Assembly: GCA_900478215.1 (NCBI GenBank)
Contig: LS483478.1
Location: 1,302,001 to 1,366,000 of the forward strand
Source of the DNA: Salmonella enterica subsp. houtenae serovar Houten
GTDB taxonomy: Bacteria; Pseudomonadota; Gammaproteobacteria; Enterobacterales; Enterobacteriaceae
Direction: 5' to 3'
Length of the DNA: 64,000 nucleotides
Below are positions 28,114-35,950 of the stretch, piece after piece. A model generated the notes under the pieces. That model made no database searches. It was not told where the DNA came from and worked only from the letters and a program-made list of their open reading frames with translations. Position 1 is the stretch's first letter; each line of letters begins with the position of its first letter. The position numbers and the translations under genes were made by a program.

Positions 28114-28138
28114 AACCCCCGCCTGTCGGGGGTTTTTT
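28114..28138 (+). terminator. Terminator-like hairpin between zipA and ligA
   Basis: AACCCCCG and CGGGGGTT form the stem around CCTGT, followed by a T-run. It lies 18 bases before the ligA ATG, so it may attenuate rather than fully separate the two genes. Confidence 0.8.
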
Positions 28139-28155
28139 ATCATTGATGGTGTGAT

Positions 28156-30171
28156 ATGGAACCAATCGAACAACAACTGACAGAACTGCGAACCACGCTT
28201 CGCCATCATGAATATCTGTATCATGTGATGGATGCGCCGGAGATTCCCGACGCCGAATATGACCGCCTGATGCGGGAACTGCGAGAGCTGGAGGCGCAGC
28301 GTCCGGACCTCATCACGCCGGATTCACCCACGCAGCGCGTTGGCGCGGCGCCGCTGACGGCATTTAACCAGATTCGCCATGAAGTGCCGATGCTGTCGCT
28401 CGATAACGTGTTTGATGAAGAAAGCTTCCTGGCGTTTAACAAGCGAGTGCAGGATCGTCTAAAAAGCACGGACAATGTCATCTGGTGCTGCGAGCTAAAG
28501 CTGGATGGTCTGGCGGTCAGCATTCTGTATGAAAATGGCGTGCTGGTAAGCGCCGCGACGCGTGGCGACGGCACCACCGGTGAAGATATCACTTCAAACG
28601 TGCGCACGATTCGCGCCATTCCGTTAAAGCTGCACGGCGATAACATTCCGGCGCGTCTTGAAGTTCGCGGAGAGGTATTTTTACCGCAGGCCGGGTTTGA
28701 AAAGATCAATGAAGAAGCGCGCCGCACTGGCGGCAAAGTGTTTGCTAACCCGCGTAACGCGGCGGCGGGCTCGCTGCGTCAGCTCGATCCGCGTATTACG
28801 GCGAAGCGGCCGCTAACATTTTTCTGCTACGGCGTCGGTATTCTGGAAGGTGGCGAGTTGCCGGATACGCATCTGGGACGTTTGCTGCAATTTAAAGCGT
28901 GGGGGCTACCGGTCAGCGATCGCGTGACGCTGTGTGATTCTCCCCAGGCGGTACTGGATTTTTATCACAACGTCGAAGAAGATCGCCCCACGCTTGGTTT
29001 TGATATCGACGGCGTGGTGATTAAGGTTAACTCGCTGGCGTTGCAGGAACAACTGGGCTTTGTGGCCCGCGCGCCGCGCTGGGCGGTGGCGTTTAAATTT
29101 CCTGCTCAGGAGCAGATGACTTTTGTACGTGATGTTGAGTTTCAGGTAGGGCGCACCGGGGCGATTACGCCGGTGGCGCGTCTGGAACCGGTTCAGGTGG
29201 CTGGTGTACTGGTCAGCAATGCCACGTTGCATAATGCCGATGAAATTGAGCGTCTTGGCTTGCGCATTGGCGATAAGGTGGTTATCCGTCGGGCAGGCGA
29301 TGTGATCCCTCAGGTGGTAAACGTGGTACTGTCCGAACGCCCTGAAGAGACGCGTCCGATTGTGTTTCCAACGCACTGTCCGGTGTGCGGATCGGACGTA
29401 GAGCGCGTCGAAGGCGAAGCCGTGACTCGTTGTACCGGCGGGCTGATTTGCGGCGCGCAGCGTAAAGAGTCGCTCAAACATTTTGTGTCGCGCCGGGCGA
29501 TGGATGTGGACGGAATGGGCGATAAGATCATCGATCAACTGGTGGAAAGGGAGTATGTCCATACGCCAGCGGATCTGTTCCGTCTGACGGCGGGTAAACT
29601 GACCGGCCTGGACCGAATGGGACCAAAATCCGCACAAAATGTCGTTAACGCGCTGGAAAAAGCCAAAGCGACGACCTTTGCGCGTTTTCTCTATGCGCTG
29701 GGCATCCGTGAAGTCGGTGAAGCGACGGCAGCGGGGCTGGCGGCTTATTTCGGCACGCTGGAGGCACTGCAGGCCGCCTCCATTGACGAGTTGCAAAAAG
29801 TACCTGACGTGGGGATTGTGGTCGCTACGCACGTCTTTAACTTTTTTGCCGAAGAGAGCAATCGTGACGTGATCGGGCAGCTACTGGCGGAAGAGGTTCA
29901 CTGGCCCGCGCCGGTAGTTATTAATGCGCAAGAGATCGATAGCCCGTTTGCCGGTAAAACCGTGGTACTAACCGGTAGCCTGAGCCAGATGTCCCGCGAT
30001 GACGCTAAAGCGCGTTTAGTGGCGCTGGGCGCGAAAGTGGCAGGCAGCGTATCGAAGAAAACCGATCTGGTGATTGCGGGCGAAGCGGCGGGTTCCAAAC
30101 TTGCCAAAGCGCAGGAACTGGGCATCAATGTCATTGATGAAGCGGAAATGCTTCGTTTGCTGGGTGTCTGA
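28156..30171 (+). CDS. ligA: LigA, NAD-dependent DNA ligase
   Basis: The essential replicative DNA ligase, 671 residues. The adenylated lysine is Lys115 in CELKLDGLAV (KxDG). After the OB fold come the zinc-finger cysteines (CPVCGSD, then CTGGLICGAQ), the helix-hairpin-helix repeats (GLDRMGPKSAQNVVNALEKA) and a C-terminal BRCT domain from about 592 (SPFAGKTVVLTGSLSQMS). All parts are intact. ypeB begins one base after the stop. Confidence 0.98.
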   Translation: MEPIEQQLTELRTTLRHHEYLYHVMDAPEIPDAEYDRLMRELRELEAQRPDLITPDSPTQRVGAAPLTAFNQIRHEVPMLSLDNVFDEESFLAFNKRVQDRLKSTDNVIWCCELKLDGLAVSILYENGVLVSAATRGDGTTGEDITSNVRTIRAIPLKLHGDNIPARLEVRGEVFLPQAGFEKINEEARRTGGKVFANPRNAAAGSLRQLDPRITAKRPLTFFCYGVGILEGGELPDTHLGRLLQFKAWGLPVSDRVTLCDSPQAVLDFYHNVEEDRPTLGFDIDGVVIKVNSLALQEQLGFVARAPRWAVAFKFPAQEQMTFVRDVEFQVGRTGAITPVARLEPVQVAGVLVSNATLHNADEIERLGLRIGDKVVIRRAGDVIPQVVNVVLSERPEETRPIVFPTHCPVCGSDVERVEGEAVTRCTGGLICGAQRKESLKHFVSRRAMDVDGMGDKIIDQLVEREYVHTPADLFRLTAGKLTGLDRMGPKSAQNVVNALEKAKATTFARFLYALGIREVGEATAAGLAAYFGTLEALQAASIDELQKVPDVGIVVATHVFNFFAEESNRDVIGQLLAEEVHWPAPVVINAQEIDSPFAGKTVVLTGSLSQMSRDDAKARLVALGAKVAGSVSKKTDLVIAGEAAGSKLAKAQELGINVIDEAEMLRLLGV

Positions 30172-30172
30172 T

Positions 30173-30391
30173 ATGGAGAAAGAGCAACTGATTACCATCG
30201 CTAATACGCTGATGCCGTTCGGTAAATATCAGGGACGTCGATTGATCGACCTTCCGGAAGAGTATTTGCTGTGGTTTGCCCGTAAAGATCAATTTCCGGC
30301 GGGTAAGCTGGGGGAGTTGATGCAAATCACGCTGCTGATTAAAACCGAGGGGCTGACGCAACTGGTGCAGCCCCTGAAACGCCCGCTTTAA
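30173..30391 (+). CDS. ypeB: YpeB, DUF3820 family small protein
   Basis: A 72-residue conserved protein of unknown role with the family core MPFGKYQGRRLIDLPEEYLL. The ATG at 30173 follows the ligA stop by one base, so it is co-translated with ligA. The gene ends four bases inside the convergent yfeH stop. DUF3820 members look like small DNA-metabolism accessories, but that is conjecture. Confidence 0.9.
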   Translation: MEKEQLITIANTLMPFGKYQGRRLIDLPEEYLLWFARKDQFPAGKLGELMQITLLIKTEGLTQLVQPLKRPL

Positions 30392-31386
30392 GCTTTCGCG
30401 GCGCGGCTGTCCTGCTGCGCCTGTAACTTCTCGGTCTGGCGTTTGTAGCGTCGCGCCAGTCCTGCGCAGACCATCAGTTGGATCTGGTGGAAGATCATCA
30501 GCGGTAATACCATCATACCCAGTACTGACGTTGGAAACAGAATATTGGCCATCGGAATCCCATTGGCCAGGCTTTTTTTCGAACCGCAGAAGACGATAGT
30601 GATTTCGTCGGCTTTGTTGAAGCCGCATTTACGGGCGACAAAAACGTTAACGGCTATGACGATCGCCAGCAGTACGAGGCTGACCACGACGATAAACAGC
30701 AGCGATCCCCAGCCGACTTTGTGCCAGATGCCGTTGACCACCGCTTCGCTGAACGCCGAGTAGACCACCAGCAGAATAGAGGTCTGATCCGTTTTCGCGA
30801 TCCACTTTTTGTTGCGCGCGACCCAGTTGCCGATCCACGGGCGAGACAGGTGTCCCAGTACGAAAGGCAGTAGCAGTTGCAGCATAATTTTGCCCACCTC
30901 TTCCAGACTGCCCTGCGCGCCATGAATATTCATGACCAGACCGACCAGCAGCGGCGACAGGAAAATGCCCAGCAGACTGGACGCAGACGCTGAGCACACC
31001 GCGGCCGCGACGTTCCCGCCCGCCAGTGAAGTAAACGCAATCGCAGACTGCACGGTGGCGGGCAAAATACATAGATACAGAAAGCCGCTGTAGAGCATAG
31101 GGTCGACATTAACAGGCGCCCACCAGGCAAACAGTACGCCGAGGACAGGAAAAAGCACAAAAGTGCTGCACATGACCCACAGATGCAACCGCCAGTGGCT
31201 GCCGCCAGCGATGATCGCTTCACGCGAAAGCTTCGCGCCATGCATAAAAAACAGCAGAGCGATGGCCGCCGTCGTGATGCCTTCAACGACAGGCACAAAG
31301 CCGCCTTCCGCCGGGAAAAAAGAGGCCAGTAGTACCACTGTAATAAGCGTCAGCGTGAAAGGGTCAAGGATACGAAAAAGTTTCAT
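30388..31386 (-). CDS. yfeH: YfeH, bile-acid:sodium symporter (SBF-like) family transporter
   Basis: A 332-residue membrane protein with nine or ten hydrophobic helices and the family signatures CILPATVQSAIAFTSLAGGN and CGSKKSLANGIPMA. The substrate is unknown. I chose the ATG at 31386 (MKLFRILDPFTL, preceded by CAGGAG) over the longer open frame to 31488, which would overlap the start of the divergent yfeR. The gene is transcribed away from yfeR, a LysR regulator that controls it in Salmonella by prior reports on osmotic response. Confidence 0.93.
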   Translation of the reverse strand: MKLFRILDPFTLTLITVVLLASFFPAEGGFVPVVEGITTAAIALLFFMHGAKLSREAIIAGGSHWRLHLWVMCSTFVLFPVLGVLFAWWAPVNVDPMLYSGFLYLCILPATVQSAIAFTSLAGGNVAAAVCSASASSLLGIFLSPLLVGLVMNIHGAQGSLEEVGKIMLQLLLPFVLGHLSRPWIGNWVARNKKWIAKTDQTSILLVVYSAFSEAVVNGIWHKVGWGSLLFIVVVSLVLLAIVIAVNVFVARKCGFNKADEITIVFCGSKKSLANGIPMANILFPTSVLGMMVLPLMIFHQIQLMVCAGLARRYKRQTEKLQAQQDSRAAKA

Positions 31387-31475
31387 AAAAACTCCTGAAA
31401 GTCGGTGCAGCCATTTTGCGTTTTTCGCTTTGAGAAATAAAATTGATTTATTGCATCTATATATGAATCTAGTCG

Positions 31476-32402
31476 ATGAATTATTCACTGCGTCAACTGC
31501 GTATTTTTATTACCGTCGCCCAGGCCAAAAGTTTTAGTCGGGCAGGGGATAGGATTGGACTGAGCCAGTCTGCGGTCAGTCATAGCGTAAAAGCGCTGGA
31601 GCGGCAAACCGGCGTCAGACTGCTGGATCGCACCACGCGTGAGGTGGTGCTGACCGAGGCGGGGCAACAACTGGCGACGCGTCTGGAGCGGGTGCTTGAT
31701 GAACTGAACAGCATACTGCGCGATGCAGGCAGAGTAGGGACACAATTAACCGGCACCGTGCGCGTTGCCGCGAGTCAGACCATTTCTGCGCATCTTATTC
31801 CGCAATGTATTGCCCAAAGTAATTTACTTTATCCCGCTATTGACTTTGTATTGCACGATCGTCCGCAGCAGTGGGTACTGGAGAGCATTCGCCAGGGAGA
31901 AGTAGATTTTGGGATCGTTATCGACCCCGGCGCAGCGGTGGATTTACAGTGTGAAGCCATCTTATCAGAGCCTTTTTTGCTGTTGTGTCGCCAGGATCAT
32001 CCGCTGGCGCATCAGGAATGGGTGAGCTGGCAGGATCTTAAACAGGCGCCGCTGGTCTTACAGGATTATGCTTCCGGTAGCCGACCGCTGATTGATGCGG
32101 CGCTTGCCCATTTTGCTATTGAGGCGGATATCGTGCAGGAGATTGGCCATCCCGCTACGCTTTTTCCAATGGTGGAAGCGGGAATCGGCATCAGCGTGCT
32201 GCCCGCGCTGGCGTTACCGCTCCCGCAGGGCAGCCACTTGCAGATTAAACGGCTGACGCCCGTCGTTGAAAGGCAGCTCATGCTGGCGCGGCGAAAAAAC
32301 CGATCGCTCTCCACGGCGGCGCAGGCTTTATGGGATGTAGTACGCGCCCAGGCCTGCGAATTAACCGCTGCGAGGGCGAAAGATCCGCTGTATCAGATAT
32401 AG
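31476..32402 (+). CDS. yfeR: YfeR, LysR-type transcriptional regulator
   Basis: A 308-residue LysR regulator: helix-turn-helix in residues 1-60 (ITVAQAKSFSRAGDRIGLSQ, SAVSHSVKALE) and a substrate-binding co-inducer domain from about 90. It faces yfeH across 89 bases, the classical LysR/target arrangement; in Salmonella it has been tied to osmolarity-controlled yfeH expression. It is the last backbone gene before the accessory island. Confidence 0.93.
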   Translation: MNYSLRQLRIFITVAQAKSFSRAGDRIGLSQSAVSHSVKALERQTGVRLLDRTTREVVLTEAGQQLATRLERVLDELNSILRDAGRVGTQLTGTVRVAASQTISAHLIPQCIAQSNLLYPAIDFVLHDRPQQWVLESIRQGEVDFGIVIDPGAAVDLQCEAILSEPFLLLCRQDHPLAHQEWVSWQDLKQAPLVLQDYASGSRPLIDAALAHFAIEADIVQEIGHPATLFPMVEAGIGISVLPALALPLPQGSHLQIKRLTPVVERQLMLARRKNRSLSTAAQALWDVVRAQACELTAARAKDPLYQI

Positions 32403-32646
32403 ACGGTAAGCGAGCCGGTAGCGTTGTCCGGAAGCTGGCAAATGACATGGCGGGAAAATACCCCAGGGTAATGGTGGTTACGGAAGCCGAACCGGGGCGC
32501 TTGCAGCGAAAACACCAGATTATTTTGCCGCTGGCTCTGACAGGCAGGATAGTCCCTTGTCCGCCAAACCGTTCATATTTGGTAGCGCCGGGTTTTGCTT
32601 TCTGAGCTTCGGAGGCCGAAAGAGGAGGGGGGTAAGAACAGCCACA
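32403..32646 (-). pseudogene. Integrase N-terminal remnant, left end of the island
   Basis: On the minus strand, a start region near 32645 reads AVLT, then after a one-base shift SASEAQKAKPGATKYERFGG and KIIWCFRCKRPGS, then TTITLGYFPA. This is the N-terminal domain of P4-type tyrosine recombinases (DUF4102). It closely parallels the copy at 43352-43645. It is broken by the frameshift and truncated after about 70 codons; the catalytic domain is absent. Confidence 0.75.
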
Positions 32647-32818
32647 GATTACTCCTTTAATATCCTGTTTTATCTGGATTTATCAGCCATAAACCGAGCC
32701 TGCAGGATTTCCATCACCAAGGTCCATTTTTGAAAGCTGCAAGCAATAATCTGATTCGCATGGTTTAACTGCGTGATTTTTAGACGTTTGGAGTATTTCT
32801 GATATACACAAGGACATA

Positions 32819-33233
32819 ATGCCGATTTACTTACATCAACATACTCACAGCTATAACCCAACACAAATTGTTGCCCCACCATCCAACACTTTTGTTTACT
32901 GTGACAGTGATGCTAAGGTACTGGCGTATTACTCGCTGGCGTCCAGCTCTGTAGCCACAAATACTGCGCCGGGCCGCTTTCGTCGCAATATGCCTGATCC
33001 CATCCCGGTTGTGGCGCTGGGACGTCTGGCGGTGGATCAATCATTGCGGAGGCGGGGCCTTGGGCGGCTTGCGGGTGATTCAGGTAGTTGACACTATCGG
33101 CATTCGCGGAATACTGATTCATGCACTGTCTGATGAGGCGTGGGAGTTTTACCTGAAAGTGGGCTTTGAGCCGTCGCTGATGGACTCAATGATGCTGATG
33201 GTGACGCTGGGGGATCTGAATAATTGTGGCTAA
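32819..33233 (+). pseudogene. GNAT-type toxin gene remnant (TacT-like), frameshifted
   Basis: Two frames together read like a GNAT toxin of the type II toxin-antitoxin class: KVLAYYSLASSSV and VVALGRLAVDQSLRRRGLGR in frame one, then after a small deletion GLRVIQVVDTIGIRG, HALSDEAWEFYLKVGFEPS and MLMVTLGDL in the other. The acetyl-CoA loop is disrupted and the N-terminal DCG-type region is missing. No DUF1778 antitoxin gene is visible upstream. This is a decayed module. Confidence 0.72.
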
Positions 33234-33388
33234 ATCCTTCTGTTAGCGGTCTCCTGAATGGTTATTCATAGTGATGGTGCCACAAGATATATATGACGGA
33301 TAAAAATAAACAGAAAAGCAAGTATCATATTTTTTATTGAGTTTTTTATTCGCGAGAGTATGATGCAGTAAAGTAAGTGGAGGTGGTT

Positions 33389-34030
33389 ATGTGCGAAAGT
33401 ATATTAAGGAATTCCTCTCCTGATAATAATGAAACCATTCTGAGAAATAGTCAGCATCTGTCCGTAGAAGTACCGTCACAATCCCAACCTGGTACTGAGC
33501 TATTCAGATCTCTAACTCCCGGAGAGATAAAGCTGGCGCAAACAGTATTTCAGAATATCATTAACTATGACAGAGTAAAAATATATTGTCATAGCAGCCA
33601 ATCCCGAACACAGCCCAGAGTGATCACGACCACCAAAAACGGAGAGGTGCTTTTAAGTATGAGCGAGTATCGCTCTGATTTTTCTGGTGATTATACGAAT
33701 TATCATGATTCTGTAAAATGCCCTCATTCGTTTATCTTCGCTATGTCTTTTGTCTGGCAGTATTTTCGCTATGATTCTTCTTTTCATGATCCATATACAT
33801 CATCCGTCTGGTACTCCTATAAATTAGATGAGCCAGCATTTAATTTTTATACTATGGAACAGCAGGCTTCAATTATCGCTGATTACTGGTTGCTCAATAA
33901 ACATGACATCGTGGAGTATAAAGATATAAGCAATTATCAAGAATATGATAAGTTTGGAGTAGACATCAAAAGAGATTTATTGAGGAGCTATGAGTTTATG
34001 CTAAGGATGCATATTCAGTACATGGAGTAG
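33389..34030 (+). CDS. Metallopeptidase-fold Rhs/Vgr-associated protein with lost zinc motif
   Basis: A 213-residue AT-rich gene with a GGAGGT ribosome site at 33379-33384. The core LTPGEIKLAQTVF, NIINYDRVKI and the C-terminal MEQQASIIADYWLLN resemble a family of Vgr/Rhs-linked proteins (from memory) that carry an FIHEMTHVWQ-type HExxH zinc site. Here the aligned segment is FIFAMSFVWQ (residues 115-124): all three canonical HExxH positions are replaced by Phe117, Ala118 and Phe121. It could be an inactivated effector or a binding-only relative. Family assignment is from motif recall, not a search. Confidence 0.6.
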   Translation: MCESILRNSSPDNNETILRNSQHLSVEVPSQSQPGTELFRSLTPGEIKLAQTVFQNIINYDRVKIYCHSSQSRTQPRVITTTKNGEVLLSMSEYRSDFSGDYTNYHDSVKCPHSFIFAMSFVWQYFRYDSSFHDPYTSSVWYSYKLDEPAFNFYTMEQQASIIADYWLLNKHDIVEYKDISNYQEYDKFGVDIKRDLLRSYEFMLRMHIQYME

Positions 34031-34085
34031 GATATTTCTAATATTCACGAGTATAAGCATACGGTGAACTCATCTTCCAATTGTC

Positions 34086-34849
34086 GGTAATGACGCCAAC
34101 GAGTGGAATATGCAATAATGAATCTTTTGAGATCGTTTCTACGGCTACCATTGACATTTGCTGTCCCCGCTGCCAGTCCACTCTGGTCTACCGACATGGC
34201 CAAAACGCCAGAGGAACTGACCGTTTCCGATGCCGTGACTGCCATCGTGTTTTCTGCTTAATTACGCTTAAGACGCCTGGAAACACGGTGTCAAAGAGCA
34301 AATTGTTGAGATGGCTTTTAACGGCGCCGGTGTCCGTGATACCTCCCGGACGCTGAAAATCGGCATTAACACCGTCATTCGCGCATTAAAAAACTCTCGC
34401 CACGAAAAGTAACTTCAGCACCCGTCGCCCATGCTGATGTCGCGCTCATTTGTGAGTTGGATGAGCAATAGAGTTTCGTGGGTAAAAAAAGCACAACAGC
34501 ACTGGCTCTGGTATGCCTGGGACACAAAACATGGCGGTGTACTGGCTTACACCTTTGGTCCGCGAACCGACGAAACCTGCCGCGAGCTGCTGGCGCTTCT
34601 TGCGCCCTTCAGTATCGGTATGATAACCAGCGATGAGTGGGGCAGTTATGCCCGTTAGGTGCCGAAAGATAAACATCTGATCGGGAAAATATTCACGCAG
34701 CGTATTGAGCGAAACAATCTGACATTACGGGCCAGAATCAAACGGCTTGCCCGCAAAACAATTTGTTTTTCGCGCTCGATTGAACTCCATCAAAAGGTCA
34801 TCGGCAGCTTTATTGAGAATTTCATGTTCTACTAATTGGAGTCACCACC
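34086..34849 (+). mobile_element. Degenerate IS1-family insertion sequence
   Basis: About 764 bp, close to the usual IS1 size, with imperfect terminal inverted repeats (GGTAATGACGCCAA left; GGTGGTGACTCCAA read inwards from the right). InsA-like ICCPRCQSTLVYRHG and RFRCRDCHRVF are followed by InsB-like QHWLWYAWDTKHGGVLAYTF and GPRTDETCRELLALL, then DKHLIGKIFTQRIERNNLTL. Lesions: a stop in the InsB start region (EQ*SF), an extra A in a seven-A run near 34484-34490, and a TAG at 34656-34658. I see no target-site duplication. It cannot move by itself. Confidence 0.85.
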
Positions 34850-34882
34850 TGAATTTTATCATACTGCTACCCCGAATTATTC

Positions 34883-34920
34883 TATACCCTTCATACTTCA
34901 AGTTGCATGTGCGTTGACTG
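34883..34920. repeat. Fragment of a dispersed enterobacterial repeat
   Basis: TATACCCTTCATACTTCAAG followed by TTGCATGTGCGTTGACTG matches, from memory, the end of a repeat common in intergenic regions of Enterobacterales. It lies in the gap between the IS1 remnant and the Sel1 gene, which otherwise holds only AT-rich sequence. Confidence 0.45.
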
Positions 34921-35015
34921 TAATCAGTTTGTTCTTGTAACAGGAATGTCTACGGATATTTACACTCGGTATTTGATTTATAAGTATCGTCTTCATTTAT
35001 TGGTGAAGGATATTT

Positions 35016-35924
35016 TTAAATATATTTTATGGCTATGTTTTTTGCTTGCTCAAGTTCTTGAGTAGACATTTTCTCTGCAATATTTCTTTGCGATTTTATA
35101 GCCTCTTCCAGACCATTTGATGCTGCTACAGAAAACCATGCATAAGCTTTTTTATGATCTGCAATCACGTCTTCAGCGCCATCAGAATACAGTACCCCCA
35201 AATTATTCTGAGCTACGACATACCCTTGACAAGCAGATGCTATTAATAATGATAACGCCTTAACTCTGTCTTTATAAAATCCATCCCCCCCTTGGGAATA
35301 AAGCAGAGCAAGTGAATTCCTAGCCCTCATTGATCCTAGATCCACACCTTTCTGATACCATACAATAGCTTGTCTATCATCTTTTGGAACACCTAAACCA
35401 TAGTAATATATCCTCCCCATTGCATACATTGCCATAGTATTATTTTCTGCTGCTGCTTGCATAAACCACTCGCGAGATTTCCTATAATCTTGAGGAACAC
35501 CTTTTCCTTCAAAATATAACATACCAAGATTGAATGCTGCTTTTGAATATCCTTGAATAGCTGCTTTTCGATACCAATCATTTGCTTTTTGATAGTTTTT
35601 GCTAACACCTCTACCATTTTCATAGGCAACGCCAATATTATATTGAGCCAGCGAATATCCTTTTTCTGCAGATTTATTATACCAGTATGCAGATTTTGTA
35701 TGATTTTTAGTTTTTTCATACAACACACCTAGTTCATTCTGAGCAACCATATCACCCTGCTCAGCGGATCTACGCAGTTTATTTTCATTTGTATAGACAT
35801 CCTGATTAATTATATTGCTATCTCTTTTATCAATCAACATCCAACTCCCGGAAAAATAAATTCCCAGCAACAGAATTCCCGCCAACATTGAAAAACACAA
35901 ACTAAATATAATTATTTTTTTCAT
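35016..35924 (-). CDS. Membrane-anchored Sel1-repeat protein, probable Rhs immunity protein
   Basis: A 302-residue protein: N-terminal signal anchor (residues about 3-27, IIIFSLCFSMLAGILLLGIY), then six to seven Sel1-like repeats from about residue 50 (AQNELGVLYE, AQYNIGVAYENGRGV, AAFNLGMLYFEGKGV, AMYAMGRIYYYGLGV, AQNNLGVLYSDG). It starts 26 bases after the rhs stop on the same strand and is as AT-rich as the rhs toxin tip. Sel1 proteins with such anchors occur as immunity or adaptor proteins, and an immunity gene always follows a polymorphic toxin, so a periplasm-facing immunity role is inferred. Confidence 0.75.
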   Translation of the reverse strand: MKKIIIFSLCFSMLAGILLLGIYFSGSWMLIDKRDSNIINQDVYTNENKLRRSAEQGDMVAQNELGVLYEKTKNHTKSAYWYNKSAEKGYSLAQYNIGVAYENGRGVSKNYQKANDWYRKAAIQGYSKAAFNLGMLYFEGKGVPQDYRKSREWFMQAAAENNTMAMYAMGRIYYYGLGVPKDDRQAIVWYQKGVDLGSMRARNSLALLYSQGGDGFYKDRVKALSLLIASACQGYVVAQNNLGVLYSDGAEDVIADHKKAYAWFSVAASNGLEEAIKSQRNIAEKMSTQELEQAKNIAIKYI

Positions 35925-35950
35925 TTCCGATCCATTAAACTATGTCATTA

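Noticed and set aside
28906..29832. Long minus-strand open frame opposite ligA
   Set aside because: Codon-position shadow of an essential, well conserved gene; low-complexity His/Arg-rich translation.
32380..32460. Possible attR copy of the lysV 3' end beside yfeR
   Set aside because: I looked for the TGGTGGGTCGTGCAGG core near the left border and did not find it, so no attachment-site pair is claimed.
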